Counted from the first letter of the stretch, positions 25,554-33,870 are shown. The stretch is 64,000 nt of DNA from DT-110 sp030148525 (GCA_965227445.1 OZ245751.1:6448001-6512000), one strand, 5' to 3'. Made by a program: numbers and translations. Notes: generated by a model from the letters alone, not told the origin.

Positions 25554-26030
25554 TCAACCTGCATTAAACAAGAAGGTCGATTCTGCCATACTGTAGTATT
25601 CGTTCTCTCCTTTCTCATTTTTCCCAACAATGATGTCATCCAGATATCCCATTTCAAAGAAATCAGACCATGGCTTCATTTTCATTGCTGATTCGATGTC
25701 CCCTTCCGAGGGAGTTACCAATGTGTTTGGGTGATTATGTGCTACAATGAAGTACTCCGCATTCGTCAGCATTGCCAGGGTAAATACTCTCTTGATATCC
25801 ATTGGGGATTCGAATCGAGTACCTATTGAATGTCTTTCAAATCCGATAGGCATATAATCTGTATCCAATAACAAAATGATCGTTTCTTCCTTAAGGTGAA
25901 ACCTGTCCTCATTGAATAAGTGATGCAAATAATCTGCCTGGTCCTGTGTTTCCGGCAGGTTGATTCGCTCGATCGGTTCCGGAACATACCGTAGCGTTAT
26001 GGAGTTGATGTAATCCTTTTTCTTGCTCAT
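25554..26030 (-). CDS. RadC-like JAB/MPN-domain protein
   Basis: 158 residues. The JAMM metal site is visible as HNHPNTLVTPSEGD (HxHP...PS..D) preceded by MLTNAEYFIVA, as in RadC/UPF0758 proteins. RadC-like genes are very common in integrative elements and phages of Gram-negative bacteria, where their role is not established. The family's usual first HhH part is absent; this is the short, element-borne form. Confidence 0.85.
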   Translation of the reverse strand: MSKKKDYINSITLRYVPEPIERINLPETQDQADYLHHLFNEDRFHLKEETIILLLDTDYMPIGFERHSIGTRFESPMDIKRVFTLAMLTNAEYFIVAHNHPNTLVTPSEGDIESAMKMKPWSDFFEMGYLDDIIVGKNEKGENEYYSMAESTFLFNAG

Positions 26031-26233
26031 AATTCGTCCGTATTTGATTTTTTGTAATATAGATGCGTTTTATTGTATTTACCTGTTATTCAGGTCTTTA
26101 TATGGTTTTTGAGGTATGCAGGGCTGCAAAATAGCTTCCGATTTGCTGCTAAATAGCTGGTAAATAGCTGGTAAATAGCTGCCTATCTGAGGCCATTTTT
26201 CCAGCCCTGCCACCTGGATTTATCGGTTATTCT

Positions 26234-26368
26234 TTAGGTCGCTTGGTGTTTGTCCCACCGGTTCGCCAGGCGATCGATGGCAGGTACCGCCTTTTCACGG
26301 AGCCAGCGGCTCAGGATGTAAATACAGTTCCCGAAAAAGACAAATGTGCGGAATATGATGATTCTCAT
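26234..26368 (-). CDS. Small basic/hydrophobic protein, possible
   Basis: 44 residues: MRIIIFRTFVFFGNCIYILS, then a basic half with RWLREKAVP and ANRWDKHQAT. The start overlaps the stop of the upstream zinc-finger frame (ATGA type), which favours real translation. The remaining spacer 26031-26233 has only a short direct repeat, AATAGCTGGTA. Confidence 0.4.
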   Translation of the reverse strand: MRIIIFRTFVFFGNCIYILSRWLREKAVPAIDRLANRWDKHQAT

Positions 26369-26709
26369 GATGTTTGGTTTTGATCTTTAGTTGACTGTTT
26401 GTCAGGTACTTTATTAAAGCATCGTGATCTGCGGTATTGATCCCGGCACCGGGTACTACACCACTTCCTATTTCGGGTCCTGGTGAGTAGTTCCGTGCCG
26501 CATCCCCTGCAGGACTGACGCTTTCTATTCAGCTGGTTTTCATTACTGCCCAGTTTTCCTTTGCTTGCCCGTTCCGGGCGGGAGGCTTTCCCAGGGATGC
26601 CCCCGGAATTGTCAGTATCAACCGGATTTCTAGGAGTAGCCCTGTCAGAATCAGAAAAATCAATAGGGTTCGGTAGGTCGGTAGGGTAGCGGCTCCCTCG
26701 GATGCCCAC
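26365..26709 (-). CDS. Small zinc-finger protein, start uncertain
   Basis: The C-terminal 50 residues hold a clear CxxCG...CxxxC-type finger: SCRGCGTELLTRTRNRKWCS then TRCRDQYRRSR. This Cys pattern (KWCSxxCRxxY) is common in small phage and plasmid proteins. The first half overlaps the membrane-protein gene by about 180 bp and looks like an out-of-frame reading, so the true start is probably a non-ATG codon nearer 26560. Confidence 0.5.
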   Translation of the reverse strand: MGIRGSRYPTDLPNPIDFSDSDRATPRNPVDTDNSGGIPGKASRPERASKGKLGSNENQLNRKRQSCRGCGTELLTRTRNRKWCSTRCRDQYRRSRCFNKVPDKQSTKDQNQTS

Positions 26710-27053
26710 ATACCGGCCACGTGAATACTGGTTTGTATCTCGTAGGCTACCAGTGCAACGGAACCAATAAGGCCCAGCCAGCCGTTTCCTTTACGCCTGT
26801 CGCTGAAATCCCGGACGCTGGATATAAGGAGAGCTAAACGGACGCCTTCCTCCAGTATCGCCACGAAAATGGCCATAGAGAGCGCAGAAATGCCTCCCAA
26901 GCGGACAGCGAAAATTTCGGTGTAGTAATCGGTTCGAAAGATCCCGACAGCCAAAAAGGTTCCTATGGCCATTAGGAGAAGTGCAAACGGAGCTGCGTTG
27001 CTCACGTTTTCCATGATGCGTTTCACATCTTGATGTTTTTGTAAATTGCTCAT
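26529..27053 (-). CDS. Membrane protein of the integrative element
   Basis: 174 residues from the ATG at 27053 (a longer frame from 27281 overlaps the preceding gene). About four membrane helices: AAPFALLLMAIGTFLAVGIF, GISALSMAIFVAILEEGV, GNGWLGLIGSVALVAYEI and TYRTLLIFLILTGLLLEIRL. Topology is compatible with a conjugative or phage accessory membrane protein, but no family is recognised. Confidence 0.65.
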   Translation of the reverse strand: MSNLQKHQDVKRIMENVSNAAPFALLLMAIGTFLAVGIFRTDYYTEIFAVRLGGISALSMAIFVAILEEGVRLALLISSVRDFSDRRKGNGWLGLIGSVALVAYEIQTSIHVAGMWASEGAATLPTYRTLLIFLILTGLLLEIRLILTIPGASLGKPPARNGQAKENWAVMKTS

Positions 27054-27117
27054 TGAAAATTGCTTTACTTGATGAAGTAATTCCCCTCGCTTGTACTTTG
27101 GTCGGTGCAGCGGGGGG

Positions 27118-27369
27118 TTATTTTTTATCTGCGATTCGAATGATTTCCTCCAGGAGATTAAGACCAGCTCGGTATCGGTAGTCAAAAATCTCCATGTCCA
27201 CACCGTAAGTAGCATGGTATCGTAGGTATTTAAGGTGCGCAAGGTTTTCCTCTCGATCTGATTCGTTAAAAAGCCAATCATCTACACCTGTTCTAGTATT
27301 TTTCGCAGGCTTGATGCGTCCGATTTTTTGCCCCTTTGATTTCGGGTACTTGATACTTGATGATTCCAT
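27118..27369 (-). CDS. Small soluble protein, unknown
   Basis: 83 residues. A basic N-terminus (SIKYPKSKGQKIGRIKP) is followed by an acidic, Tyr-rich helical half (REENLAHLKYLRYHATYG, AGLNLLEEIIRIADKK). The start at 27369 is preferred over 27402, whose extra residues come from AT-rich leader-like sequence. Located just after the palindrome at 27456 and the Rep gene. Confidence 0.55.
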   Translation of the reverse strand: MESSSIKYPKSKGQKIGRIKPAKNTRTGVDDWLFNESDREENLAHLKYLRYHATYGVDMEIFDYRYRAGLNLLEEIIRIADKK

Positions 27370-27455
27370 GTTCAATATTTTAGGGATTAAAAAATTTGTC
27401 ATTGTTGTAGTGGGGTAGGGGGGACACTTTTGCGAGGAAAACCGAGCGGGTCGTG

Positions 27456-27473
27456 GTCGTCAAATTTGACGAC
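27456..27473. other. Perfect 18-bp palindrome beside the Rep gene, origin or operator candidate
   Basis: GTCGTCAAATTTGACGAC, perfect over 18 bp, lies in the 128-bp gap between the Rep stop (27498) and the next start, flanked by G-rich and C-rich runs (GGGTAGGGGGG at 27412 onward, TTTACCCCTTC after). Position next to a putative rolling-circle initiator suggests a replication origin; a terminator or operator is possible. Confidence 0.5.
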
Positions 27474-27497
27474 TTTACCCCTTCATCAATAGAAGGG

Positions 27498-28619
27498 TCA
27501 AACGGCCAGGTTGAACAGCTCGAACAGATTCTTGATTTCGGCTTCCTTTTTCTCCTTCTTTTGGATTTCGTGATGGAGCTCTCGAAGCAATTTCCTCATC
27601 CGGTAGCGGGTGTTTTTATCCTCGAAATGATCCGCTGAATAGAGGGAGATGTACTCGATTTGTTCTCCATTTTGATAGAGTAATTCCATCAGCCTTTTCA
27701 TTACCTCTTTCTGTGGGGAGAGACCAGGTCTTTCAATACGGATAATTTTACGTTGGTCCATGTGCGCACCAATGGAATGTTTAAAGGCCTCGGTATAATC
27801 TTCCTGGGGCATGTTTATGATTGCAGCCATCGAGGTAGCGGAGTGGCCGTACAAATGCTTGAAATGTTTTCGGTTCTTGATGTTGGTTTCCATCCGGATT
27901 AGATTTTCAATGGGTTGCCCCCGTAGGTGAGTTTTTAGGAATTGCTCCGATCGAGACATCAACTCGATAGATTTATGATAGACCTTTAGGTAAGGTTGCT
28001 GTCGAAAGGCAGTGTTCTTACGGTGGCTAAATTCAATCCCCATGTTGTTTTTCTTGGTGAATAGCCTGGCACCGTCACCTTTCCTTTTAGATGGTTTTAC
28101 TGATTTGAAAATGGCCCTCAACTCACTTTCAAAATTCTCGGTAGGATAGTTTGCATCTACTTTTAGATCGATATCCGTACAGCTTGATTTGTCAAAGAAT
28201 GAATCTGGGGCCATGTCTACTATCCCCTGTTTCTGAATTTGATTGAATAGCTTCATTTGGTTCTTGGGATTTATTCCGGACAGGTAATCGTTCTCCAAGA
28301 TTTTCGAATTGACTCCGATGGTTAGGAAGTTTTCAACCGGGCCAGATCCCTTCAAATTCATGGATTCTATTTTGTAGTTCACGCGATAATTGCCTGGTCC
28401 ACAATATTGATATTCATTTTTCCGTACTGGCTGATCACTTGTGATATCGCCGGTGGATTCGTTGACGAGGTATTGATCACCGATTAAGTTGGGTTCCTTG
28501 ATCTTTACCAATTCGAGTGGTATCCTGGCTTTTAGTGAGTCTACAGCAATAGCCCCTGCCCCCTTAAGGAAGCCCGGAATGAATCCGTTTGGCTGTTCAA
28601 GTGCTGTAGTTAGGCTCAT
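27498..28619 (-). CDS. Putative replication initiation protein (filamentous-phage gene II / RCR type)
   Basis: 373 residues from the ATG at 28619; upstream in-frame sequence to 28925 overlaps other genes. The middle part, SHRKNTAFRQQPYLKVYHKS then IENLIRMETNIKNRKHFKHL, follows the 'LKiYdK.....R.E...k...' pattern of phage and plasmid replication proteins of the G2P/CRI type. The C-terminus is a charged helix (RKLLRELHHEIQKKEKKE). If correct, the element can replicate as a circle after excision. The catalytic tyrosines were not assigned, so this is a family-level guess. Confidence 0.5.
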   Translation of the reverse strand: MSLTTALEQPNGFIPGFLKGAGAIAVDSLKARIPLELVKIKEPNLIGDQYLVNESTGDITSDQPVRKNEYQYCGPGNYRVNYKIESMNLKGSGPVENFLTIGVNSKILENDYLSGINPKNQMKLFNQIQKQGIVDMAPDSFFDKSSCTDIDLKVDANYPTENFESELRAIFKSVKPSKRKGDGARLFTKKNNMGIEFSHRKNTAFRQQPYLKVYHKSIELMSRSEQFLKTHLRGQPIENLIRMETNIKNRKHFKHLYGHSATSMAAIINMPQEDYTEAFKHSIGAHMDQRKIIRIERPGLSPQKEVMKRLMELLYQNGEQIEYISLYSADHFEDKNTRYRMRKLLRELHHEIQKKEKKEAEIKNLFELFNLAV

Positions 28620-28800
28620 GGAATTTTCTCGTCTTACAGTGGAAGTTTTGTATGATCGGCTGCCGGCATGGTTGAAAAAGTGGGGGCATTTTCGGACGCC
28701 CCCCAATCCGTATGCCGTATAGCACGATCCTGGAGTCCGGAACTTCCAAAACCATTCCCCAGGAACCTGCTGGATCCGGCATAGTGTATTTCTTCGGCAA
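28597..28800 (-). CDS. Possible small protein between HTH and Rep genes
   Basis: Starts with TTG at 28800 directly after the HTH stop and overlaps the Rep start by about 23 bp; Met7 at 28782 is an alternative. Contains MVLEVPDSRIVLYGIRIGG and PKMPPLFQP. No family recognised. Kept because it would close an otherwise untranslated 180-bp gap in a tightly packed operon. Confidence 0.35.
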   Translation of the reverse strand: MPKKYTMPDPAGSWGMVLEVPDSRIVLYGIRIGGRPKMPPLFQPCRQPIIQNFHCKTRKFHEPNYST

Positions 28801-29100
28801 TCATTCTTCGGTAAAAAGTTTCTTCGCGAGTGCTTCGATCTCGGCCCGGTCAAAGAGCAGTGGCCGTTTGCCGTGAAGTTTTTTGATGAATCCTTCCCGG
28901 TGTAGTTTGGAAAGGCGCCGTGCATGGTGTTTGGACTTAGTCACATTCATACCAAGCATTTTGGCGGCTTCATCTGCCGTAATCACCGGCCCTTTCTCCA
29001 GGTGGAATTTGTGGTCCAGGTGATCAATTTTTTCTTCGATTCTCCTTAATCTGGACTCGATTCGGAGCATTGCTCTTTCCAGGTCTTGTAGCATCATCAT
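28801..29100 (-). CDS. Helix-turn-helix protein with N-terminal coiled coil
   Basis: 99 residues. A coiled coil (LQDLERAMLRIESRLRRIEE, KIDHLDHKF) precedes an excisionase/MerR-like helix-turn-helix (ITADEAAKMLGMNVTKSKHH, ARRLSKLHREGFI) and a wing with RPLLFDRAEIEALAKKL. This pattern is frequent next to Rep genes in Bacteroidota elements. Start overlaps the stop of the preceding gene (TGATG). Confidence 0.75.
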   Translation of the reverse strand: MMMLQDLERAMLRIESRLRRIEEKIDHLDHKFHLEKGPVITADEAAKMLGMNVTKSKHHARRLSKLHREGFIKKLHGKRPLLFDRAEIEALAKKLFTEE

Positions 29101-29288
29101 CAGGCAGCGTTTACTATTTTGGAATAGAGTGCGATCAGTTGCTTCTTATTCGCGCTGATTTCCTGACAAAGGCTGAGCCGGACAAATCCAAGCCGACGGT
29201 ACCTTTTTTCGATATTCAATAGTTCGGATACCTTAGAGCAGAGTTTCTCATACTCTTGTAGGAGCTGTGGTTTTTCTGTACTTTTCAT
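29100..29288 (-). CDS. Small helical protein, unknown
   Basis: 62 residues, mostly helical (QLLQEYEKLCSKVSELLNIE, then LSLCQEISANKKQLIALYSK). It overlaps the following HTH gene start by one base pair, so they are translationally linked. No family recognised. Confidence 0.55.
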   Translation of the reverse strand: MKSTEKPQLLQEYEKLCSKVSELLNIEKRYRRLGFVRLSLCQEISANKKQLIALYSKIVNAA

Positions 29289-29307
29289 CTATAGACTTTC
29301 TAAAACG

Positions 29308-29697
29308 TCAACTAATGTGGTCCCCTGGATTGGTGCTGGGAGGACCACTTTTTCTATCTCTTCTATTTGTACGCTGAATCTTTTCAATTTCTGAAATGGG
29401 AATTAGGATAGACTGACCCTCTTTCAGGCCCTTTGCGATTTCGGCGATAGTTGGTTCTTGAAATTCCGCTTCAACGCATTCTTTAGCACGTTCGATGTTT
29501 TCGTATGTACCAATTATTCTGGCTTTCAACTCACCACCCTTTTGAGCAGATACAGTATCTTCCATCCTGGCTTTGAAAAAATACCTTTGGGACTTGTAAT
29601 CCCAATGCCTAGTTATCCATGCCAGCAGTAATGTCCCATAGGATTTTACCTCCTGGTAGTCCCACTGATCGTCGGATATTTGTTTCCATTGCCTCAT
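29308..29697 (-). CDS. Unknown protein of the integrative element
   Basis: 129 residues. N-terminal half has aromatic-rich strands (WKQISDDQWDYQEVKSYGTL, YKSQRYFFKARMEDTV), followed by a helix (NIERAKECVEAEF) and a basic C-terminus (KIQRTNRRDRKSGPP). The strand-strand-helix layout hints at a small alpha/beta fold. No family recognised. The 160 bp upstream, to 29859, holds no gene. Confidence 0.6.
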   Translation of the reverse strand: MRQWKQISDDQWDYQEVKSYGTLLLAWITRHWDYKSQRYFFKARMEDTVSAQKGGELKARIIGTYENIERAKECVEAEFQEPTIAEIAKGLKEGQSILIPISEIEKIQRTNRRDRKSGPPSTNPGDHIS

Positions 29698-29858
29698 AGG
29701 GCTCGAATTTATGTGTATAGAATTGGTGCAAATGCAGGTATGTGCATTTGTCCAGTACCCAGGACGGGTTGCTTGGAGTGCGAATTTTCGCTAAATTGGA
29801 GGTTGAATAACGTTTACACTGTGAGCCTCCGATTCCTTTCCGGTCCTGGGGGCTTTTT

Positions 29859-30059
29859 TTATGCGGCAGCTTGATCCACCGAATCGACTTCCCCGGTATG
29901 GGACAGTACCTCCTCAATTAATTTTTCCCTGTCAAAAAACACCCGAGCACCAATTTTGCTGTAGGATATTTTTCCATCTTTCATCCACCGCCAAAGAGTG
30001 GTGAGTGAAATGTCAAGCAATTCTGCTGCTTGATTCTTATTGATCAATCGACTTTTCAT
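29859..30059 (-). CDS. Excisionase-like helix-turn-helix protein
   Basis: 66 residues with the HTH_17/excisionase pattern: LINKNQAAELLDISLTTLWR, WMKDGKISYSKIGARVFFD. Such proteins act as recombination directionality factors or as activators of element genes. It lies two genes downstream of the integrase, consistent with a role in excision. Confidence 0.85.
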   Translation of the reverse strand: MKSRLINKNQAAELLDISLTTLWRWMKDGKISYSKIGARVFFDREKLIEEVLSHTGEVDSVDQAAA

Positions 30060-30159
30060 CTTAAGTTAAATTTTTGTTTAAGTAAAGTGCGACAAAAAAA
30101 AGACCTTGCACCGATCTCTTGATGCAATGTAAGGAAATTTACTGAAATAACAAATTAAC

Positions 30160-30918
30160 TTAAGTGGTGTGGCGGTATATATACCCAACAACCATTTTCT
30201 TTACAGTAGGAAAAGGCATTGATTCTGAGAGGAATGAGGTGTTTGTAACGGCTTCTGTTAATTTCTTTGAATTCTCTGTCAAAAAATCAAAAACACTAAT
30301 CTTACCGAGGTTCTTAGCAAGCCAGAATAACCCAACTAAACCCTGTACAGGTGTCGGGATTTTCTCTTGTGGGACGTACTTAAGTACCTCCTCATAAATC
30401 TCTATTAGATTAGCTCTTTTCTCAAATAGACCTTTCAGGTGATTGTATGGAATGTATTCACCGACAAATGAGATTACAGGTCCTGAAGCCAGATCATCAA
30501 TTAAATCTTCCAGAGGAAAAAAATACTCCTTTAACCTTTTTGCCAAACCCTTTAAGGTGAATTCAGAAATATATGGACTGTCAACTTCATACTTGATGAT
30601 TGCTACAATCCGGTTAGTAAGTAATTGAATTAACTTGTTTGAGGCTAAGAATCCTTCAAATTCTATTTTTTCCTGATACTTTATTGGCAGAACGAAAAAG
30701 GTGAAATACCTATCAGGATTGCTTGCATCAAATCCAATATCAGAAATGTCATTGGGTGTAAATGCTTGGTCAGTCCTGAATCTGGTTGCTTTTCCTTTAA
30801 AAACTACTTGCGTGTAGACTGGGAATAATTCCCTACCCTCTCCATCTAAGGTTGGTTTTAACTTAGTGTTGAGATAATGCTTGATCGATATTTTTTTCCC
30901 TTGAATTACAGGTTCCAT
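30160..30918 (-). CDS. Unknown protein co-transcribed with the integrase
   Basis: 252 residues, soluble. It begins with ISIKHYLNTKLKPTLDGEGR, ELFPVYTQVVFKGKATRFR, which resembles the N-terminal arm-binding strand of element integrases, then turns into a helical domain of unknown type (LIDDLASGPVISFVGEYIPY). The start overlaps the integrase stop by 13 bp, indicating coupled expression. It could be an accessory recombination factor; that is inference from the N-terminal resemblance. Confidence 0.6.
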   Translation of the reverse strand: MEPVIQGKKISIKHYLNTKLKPTLDGEGRELFPVYTQVVFKGKATRFRTDQAFTPNDISDIGFDASNPDRYFTFFVLPIKYQEKIEFEGFLASNKLIQLLTNRIVAIIKYEVDSPYISEFTLKGLAKRLKEYFFPLEDLIDDLASGPVISFVGEYIPYNHLKGLFEKRANLIEIYEEVLKYVPQEKIPTPVQGLVGLFWLAKNLGKISVFDFLTENSKKLTEAVTNTSFLSESMPFPTVKKMVVGYIYRHTT

Positions 30919-32120
30919 TTCACTTGTTCTAATTCACGCTCAATTGTATCATTGCTGAGCTGTATGTAAATCATGGTCATATCGGGACTAGAATGCTGTA
31001 GCAGTTTCTGGAGGACCGGGCTTTCTACCTTGGTCGCAAGGATGGTTGCAAAAGTTCGGCGAGCAACGTGTGTTGTGACTTTTTTCCGAATTCTTGCAAG
31101 TCTGGCTATTTCCTTTAGTGCCCTATTTAGGTACTGGAGAGATAGATCAAAAAGTGGAACTGAATCAAATGGGGCCGAATCCGGCATTTGATTGAGATAT
31201 TTTAGGGCTATTTTTTCCGGCCGCGTTGGTTTCCCTGGAGCATTAGGAAATAAGGTATGCAAGGGTAAAACAGCAGGCTTTTCGGTTTTTTTGATCTTCA
31301 TTTCAAGTCTAAAGCCTTTGGTTGTTTCGACCAGGTGAGCCCGGGAAATTCTGGTTACATCGCTATAGCGTAAACCAGTATAGCAAGCCATAAGGAAAAT
31401 ATCACGACTGTATTCAAGATGGTTTTTGTCCTTTGGTATCTGTACCTCCTCTATTCGGGTAAGCTCCTCCCACGTCAGATACACTCGATCAGGAACGGCC
31501 GACTTGGGCTTAAAAGATAGGTACGGGTTCATATCTGCAGGCAAGTATCCTTTTTTGATGGCCTGACGGATAAATGTTTTCAGTCGATGATGGTGCTTTT
31601 TTACCGTGTTGATTGAAAGTCCCTGTTTAAAAAGGTACCGGTCAAAATCTGAAATGAAAGAATAGCAGATATCTTCGAAGTAAACAGTCCTTCGAAAATC
31701 ATTGAGTTTGTTCAGCGTTTGAACGTACATTTTGTGAGAGTGCGGCTTCATCGGGTGGTCGGCCAGCTCTTGAGTAAAGAACTCTGTAAAGGATTTAGGA
31801 GCTGTATGTTGGTTGGAGTGCTGGTACTCATGCAGACGATCTACCGGAAACCACCCATAGCGGTTGATCATTGCGATCTCAAAGGTTTCCATTTCCTCCT
31901 GCATATCCCGGATGCGTTTATTGTATACCAGTTGGTTTGGATGATTATACCGAACCTTCTTATTGCGTTCGTCCCAATGTTTTGGATTTAGGTAGATCCC
32001 GGTTTTAAAGTATCGAGACTTCCCGTTCTGATAGGCTCTTATCTGAACCAACCCTTCACCATTCGCATTTAGCTTGCCTTTCCTGTTGAAAACCAGGGAG
32101 TATTGAATCTTTTTAAGCAT
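30906..32120 (-). CDS. int: Tyrosine recombinase (phage integrase family, Bacteroidota element type)
   Basis: 404 residues. An AP2-like arm-binding domain (VFNRKGKLNANGEGLVQIRA), a SAM-like core-binding domain (about 100-200), and a catalytic domain with Arg in ACYTGLRYSDVTR, HxxR in THVARRTFAT, the later His in LLQHSSPDMTM, and Tyr in MIYIQLS. It is the first gene at the tRNA end and is transcribed away from it. It would recombine the 15-bp repeat in tRNA-Gln. Confidence 0.93.
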   Translation of the reverse strand: MLKKIQYSLVFNRKGKLNANGEGLVQIRAYQNGKSRYFKTGIYLNPKHWDERNKKVRYNHPNQLVYNKRIRDMQEEMETFEIAMINRYGWFPVDRLHEYQHSNQHTAPKSFTEFFTQELADHPMKPHSHKMYVQTLNKLNDFRRTVYFEDICYSFISDFDRYLFKQGLSINTVKKHHHRLKTFIRQAIKKGYLPADMNPYLSFKPKSAVPDRVYLTWEELTRIEEVQIPKDKNHLEYSRDIFLMACYTGLRYSDVTRISRAHLVETTKGFRLEMKIKKTEKPAVLPLHTLFPNAPGKPTRPEKIALKYLNQMPDSAPFDSVPLFDLSLQYLNRALKEIARLARIRKKVTTHVARRTFATILATKVESPVLQKLLQHSSPDMTMIYIQLSNDTIERELEQVKWNL

Positions 32121-32221
32121 GGTACCCCATTTATACCGTTAGGAAATTAAGGAAAGCGGTGCGAAAGGTTCTCCTTTTTGCCGGTACAAAGCTGGGTACA
32201 AAAAACCACTAGCCCAAAACA

Positions 32222-32260
32222 CAACAGGGACAAGGCTTTTATTCCTTATCCCTGCTGTTG
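32222..32260. terminator. Hairpin between the tRNA and the integrase
   Basis: CAGGGACAAGG / CCTTATCCCTG with one mismatch and an AT-rich loop. It lies downstream of the tRNA on the minus strand, where it can stop tRNA transcripts from entering the integrase. Confidence 0.6.
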
Positions 32261-32326
32261 GACTTGATTTTCAGTATGTTGTGAATCGCGCTGAAACTTA
32301 GTGATTCAAGGCGAAACAAATCGTTG

Positions 32327-32398
32327 TAGACCCACCAGGACTCGAACCTGGAACGACAGGACCAAAACCTGCTGTGTTGCCAATTACACCATGGGTCT
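32327..32398 (-). tRNA. tRNA-Gln (anticodon UUG)
   Basis: 72 nt on the minus strand. Acceptor AGACCCA pairs with TGGGTCT, discriminator A. D stem GTGT/ACAC; anticodon stem GCAGG/CCTGT with loop TTTTGGT giving anticodon TTG; T arm CCAGG-TTCGAGT-CCTGG. CCA is not encoded. The 3' end is the attachment site of the neighbouring element. Confidence 0.95.
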
Positions 32399-33018
32399 AA
32401 ACCATGACTTTCTTTCGAAAGCGTTGCAAAAATAAAACGCCTAAGCATAAGATGCAAATGAAAGTCGTAAATTTTTTTGGGGTTGGTATTTGGTATAGGG
32501 TAGTAGGTATTGGGTACAGTGCAGAAAGAACAGTATTTGGGGGGATTTGGTTCGGTACCCTCATCCCTAACCCTTCTCCCAAAGGGAGAAGGGGATACGA
32601 TTTCTGGAAAGTGAAAAGCGATTCTCCACAGGGTATTAGTTAAACTCGTTACCGTAGACCGATACCCCTTCTCTTCCAAAGTAAAAGTGACAACGCAAGC
32701 GATGCCCAGAAGTGGAAAAAGAGAAGGGGCACCAACTTTCGCTAAAGCTACAGTTAGCAGAGAGGGATGAGTTTAAAAGCCTAAGGGAGAAGATATACGG
32801 CCCACGATACACGGCCTACGGTAAACGGATTTGACGTTAGCAAAAAATCATGTAGCACTGAGCACACTAAAAGGCCGATGCCCAAAGGGCAGAGGCAACC
32901 TTTTATTCAAAATCCAAAATCCAAAATTAAGAATTCCCCATTCAGCACTGAGCACCGAACATTTCGCATTCAAAGACCGAAGTCAATTAAAAACTAAAAA
33001 TTAAACATTAAAAATTCC
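32399..33018. other. Gene-free spacer made of several low-complexity and hairpin words
   Basis: Holds GGTATAGGGTAGTAGGTATTGG (related to the GAGGTTGG element) at 32489-32515, a CCCTTCTCCC-AAA-GGGAGAAGGGG hairpin near 32570-32594, an ACGGCCCACG/ACACGGCCTACGG run at 32798-32825, and an AT-rich run of TTAAAAACTAAAAATTAAAC type at 32985-33015 ending at the next gene. Frames crossing it are not credible; one includes the tRNA antisense. Confidence 0.6.
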
Positions 33019-33870
33019 TCAAGCTACCAACCCCTCCTCCTCCATCGCCCGTTGTACCTCCAGGTATATTCCCTCGTCGTTGAGGATGTTATACAGCAAT
33101 TCGTGGTACTGCGGAAAATCGGGCAAATTGTTGTGGCCGCCGCCCTCAATCGTGAGCAGACGACTGCGGTGGGGGATGAGCTCGTGCAGCATTTTACCTT
33201 GCTTATAGGGAATGAGCCGGTCGCGGTCGCCGTGCAGGATAAGGACCGGGCAGTGCACGCCCTTCAGAAATTGATCGGTGCGCAGCTTATAGCGAAGTAA
33301 CCATTTTAGCGGAAGCCAAAACCCATACAGGCGTACTTGATGCAGGAAACTATAGTAGGGCGAATCCAGGATTAACATGCGGGGATGATTCCAGGAGGCC
33401 ATACGGGCCGCAATGCCACTGCCCATCGACCGTCCGTACAGCACGATATGCTCCTCCGGATACTGGGTCTTAAGCCATTTATAGACCGTCTGGGCGTCGT
33501 TGTAGAGGGTGGGCTCATTGCGCTTGCCCGAACTCTTACCAAAGCCCCGGTAGTCGATCATAAAGAAGTCGTAGCCCTTGCCCACAAAGTCCTTGGCAAA
33601 CTTACCCCATCCCTTCAGACTGCGGGAGTTGCCCTTCAGGTAAAAAACCACTCCCTTAGAGTTGGGTACCTTGAAGTGAATGGCGTTAATAGTGCCTCCG
33701 TCCTCCATGTCAAAGTTGACCTCGTCAAACGGGAAGGGATACTGGTACTCGAATTGCTTGGGCAGGATCTCCGGACGAAAAAAGAAAAAATGCTGGAAGA
33801 AGTAGAAAAAGAGGCACAAGCCCACGTAGATGAGGGCAACATTGAGCAGGATTATCGTGATTGGCCCCAT
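33019..33870 (-). CDS. Membrane-anchored alpha/beta hydrolase (ABHD13/YfhR-like)
   Basis: 283 residues. One N-terminal membrane helix (IILLNVALIYVGLCLFFYFF) and a serine hydrolase fold: oxyanion region VVFYLKGNSRSLKGW, nucleophile elbow YGRSMGSG, acid in LILHGDRDRLIP and His in GGGHNNLPD. This resembles the ABHD13/BEM46 group, found widely and of unknown substrate. Solitary gene; its 3' side is an AT-rich repeat. Confidence 0.88.
   Translation of the reverse strand: MGPITIILLNVALIYVGLCLFFYFFQHFFFFRPEILPKQFEYQYPFPFDEVNFDMEDGGTINAIHFKVPNSKGVVFYLKGNSRSLKGWGKFAKDFVGKGYDFFMIDYRGFGKSSGKRNEPTLYNDAQTVYKWLKTQYPEEHIVLYGRSMGSGIAARMASWNHPRMLILDSPYYSFLHQVRLYGFWLPLKWLLRYKLRTDQFLKGVHCPVLILHGDRDRLIPYKQGKMLHELIPHRSRLLTIEGGGHNNLPDFPQYHELLYNILNDEGIYLEVQRAMEEEGLVA

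Larger units (their letters stand above)
24341..32340. mobile_element. Integrative element of about 8 kb inserted in tRNA-Gln(UUG)
   Basis: Bounded by the 15-bp direct repeat GTAGACCCACCAGGA at 24341-24355 and 32326-32340, the latter inside the tRNA 3' end, which stays intact. A tyrosine integrase sits next to the tRNA end. A 13-bp word, TGGGTACAAAAAA, occurs near both ends in the same orientation (24415-24427 and 32193-32205) and could be integrase arm sites. The interior is clearly richer in A+T than its flanks. Cargo: integrase, excisionase-like HTH, a second HTH, putative Rep, RadC-like protein and small unknown or membrane proteins. No relaxase, conjugation genes, or capsid genes were recognised. 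Confidence 0.85.

Noticed and set aside
26529..27281. 250-residue version of the element membrane protein
   Set aside because: The first 76 residues overlap the 27118-27369 gene in another frame and carry no membrane-protein features; ATG 27053 is preferred.
32239..32679. 146-codon minus-strand frame across tRNA-Gln
   Set aside because: It reads through the tRNA and spacer repeats; no coding evidence.
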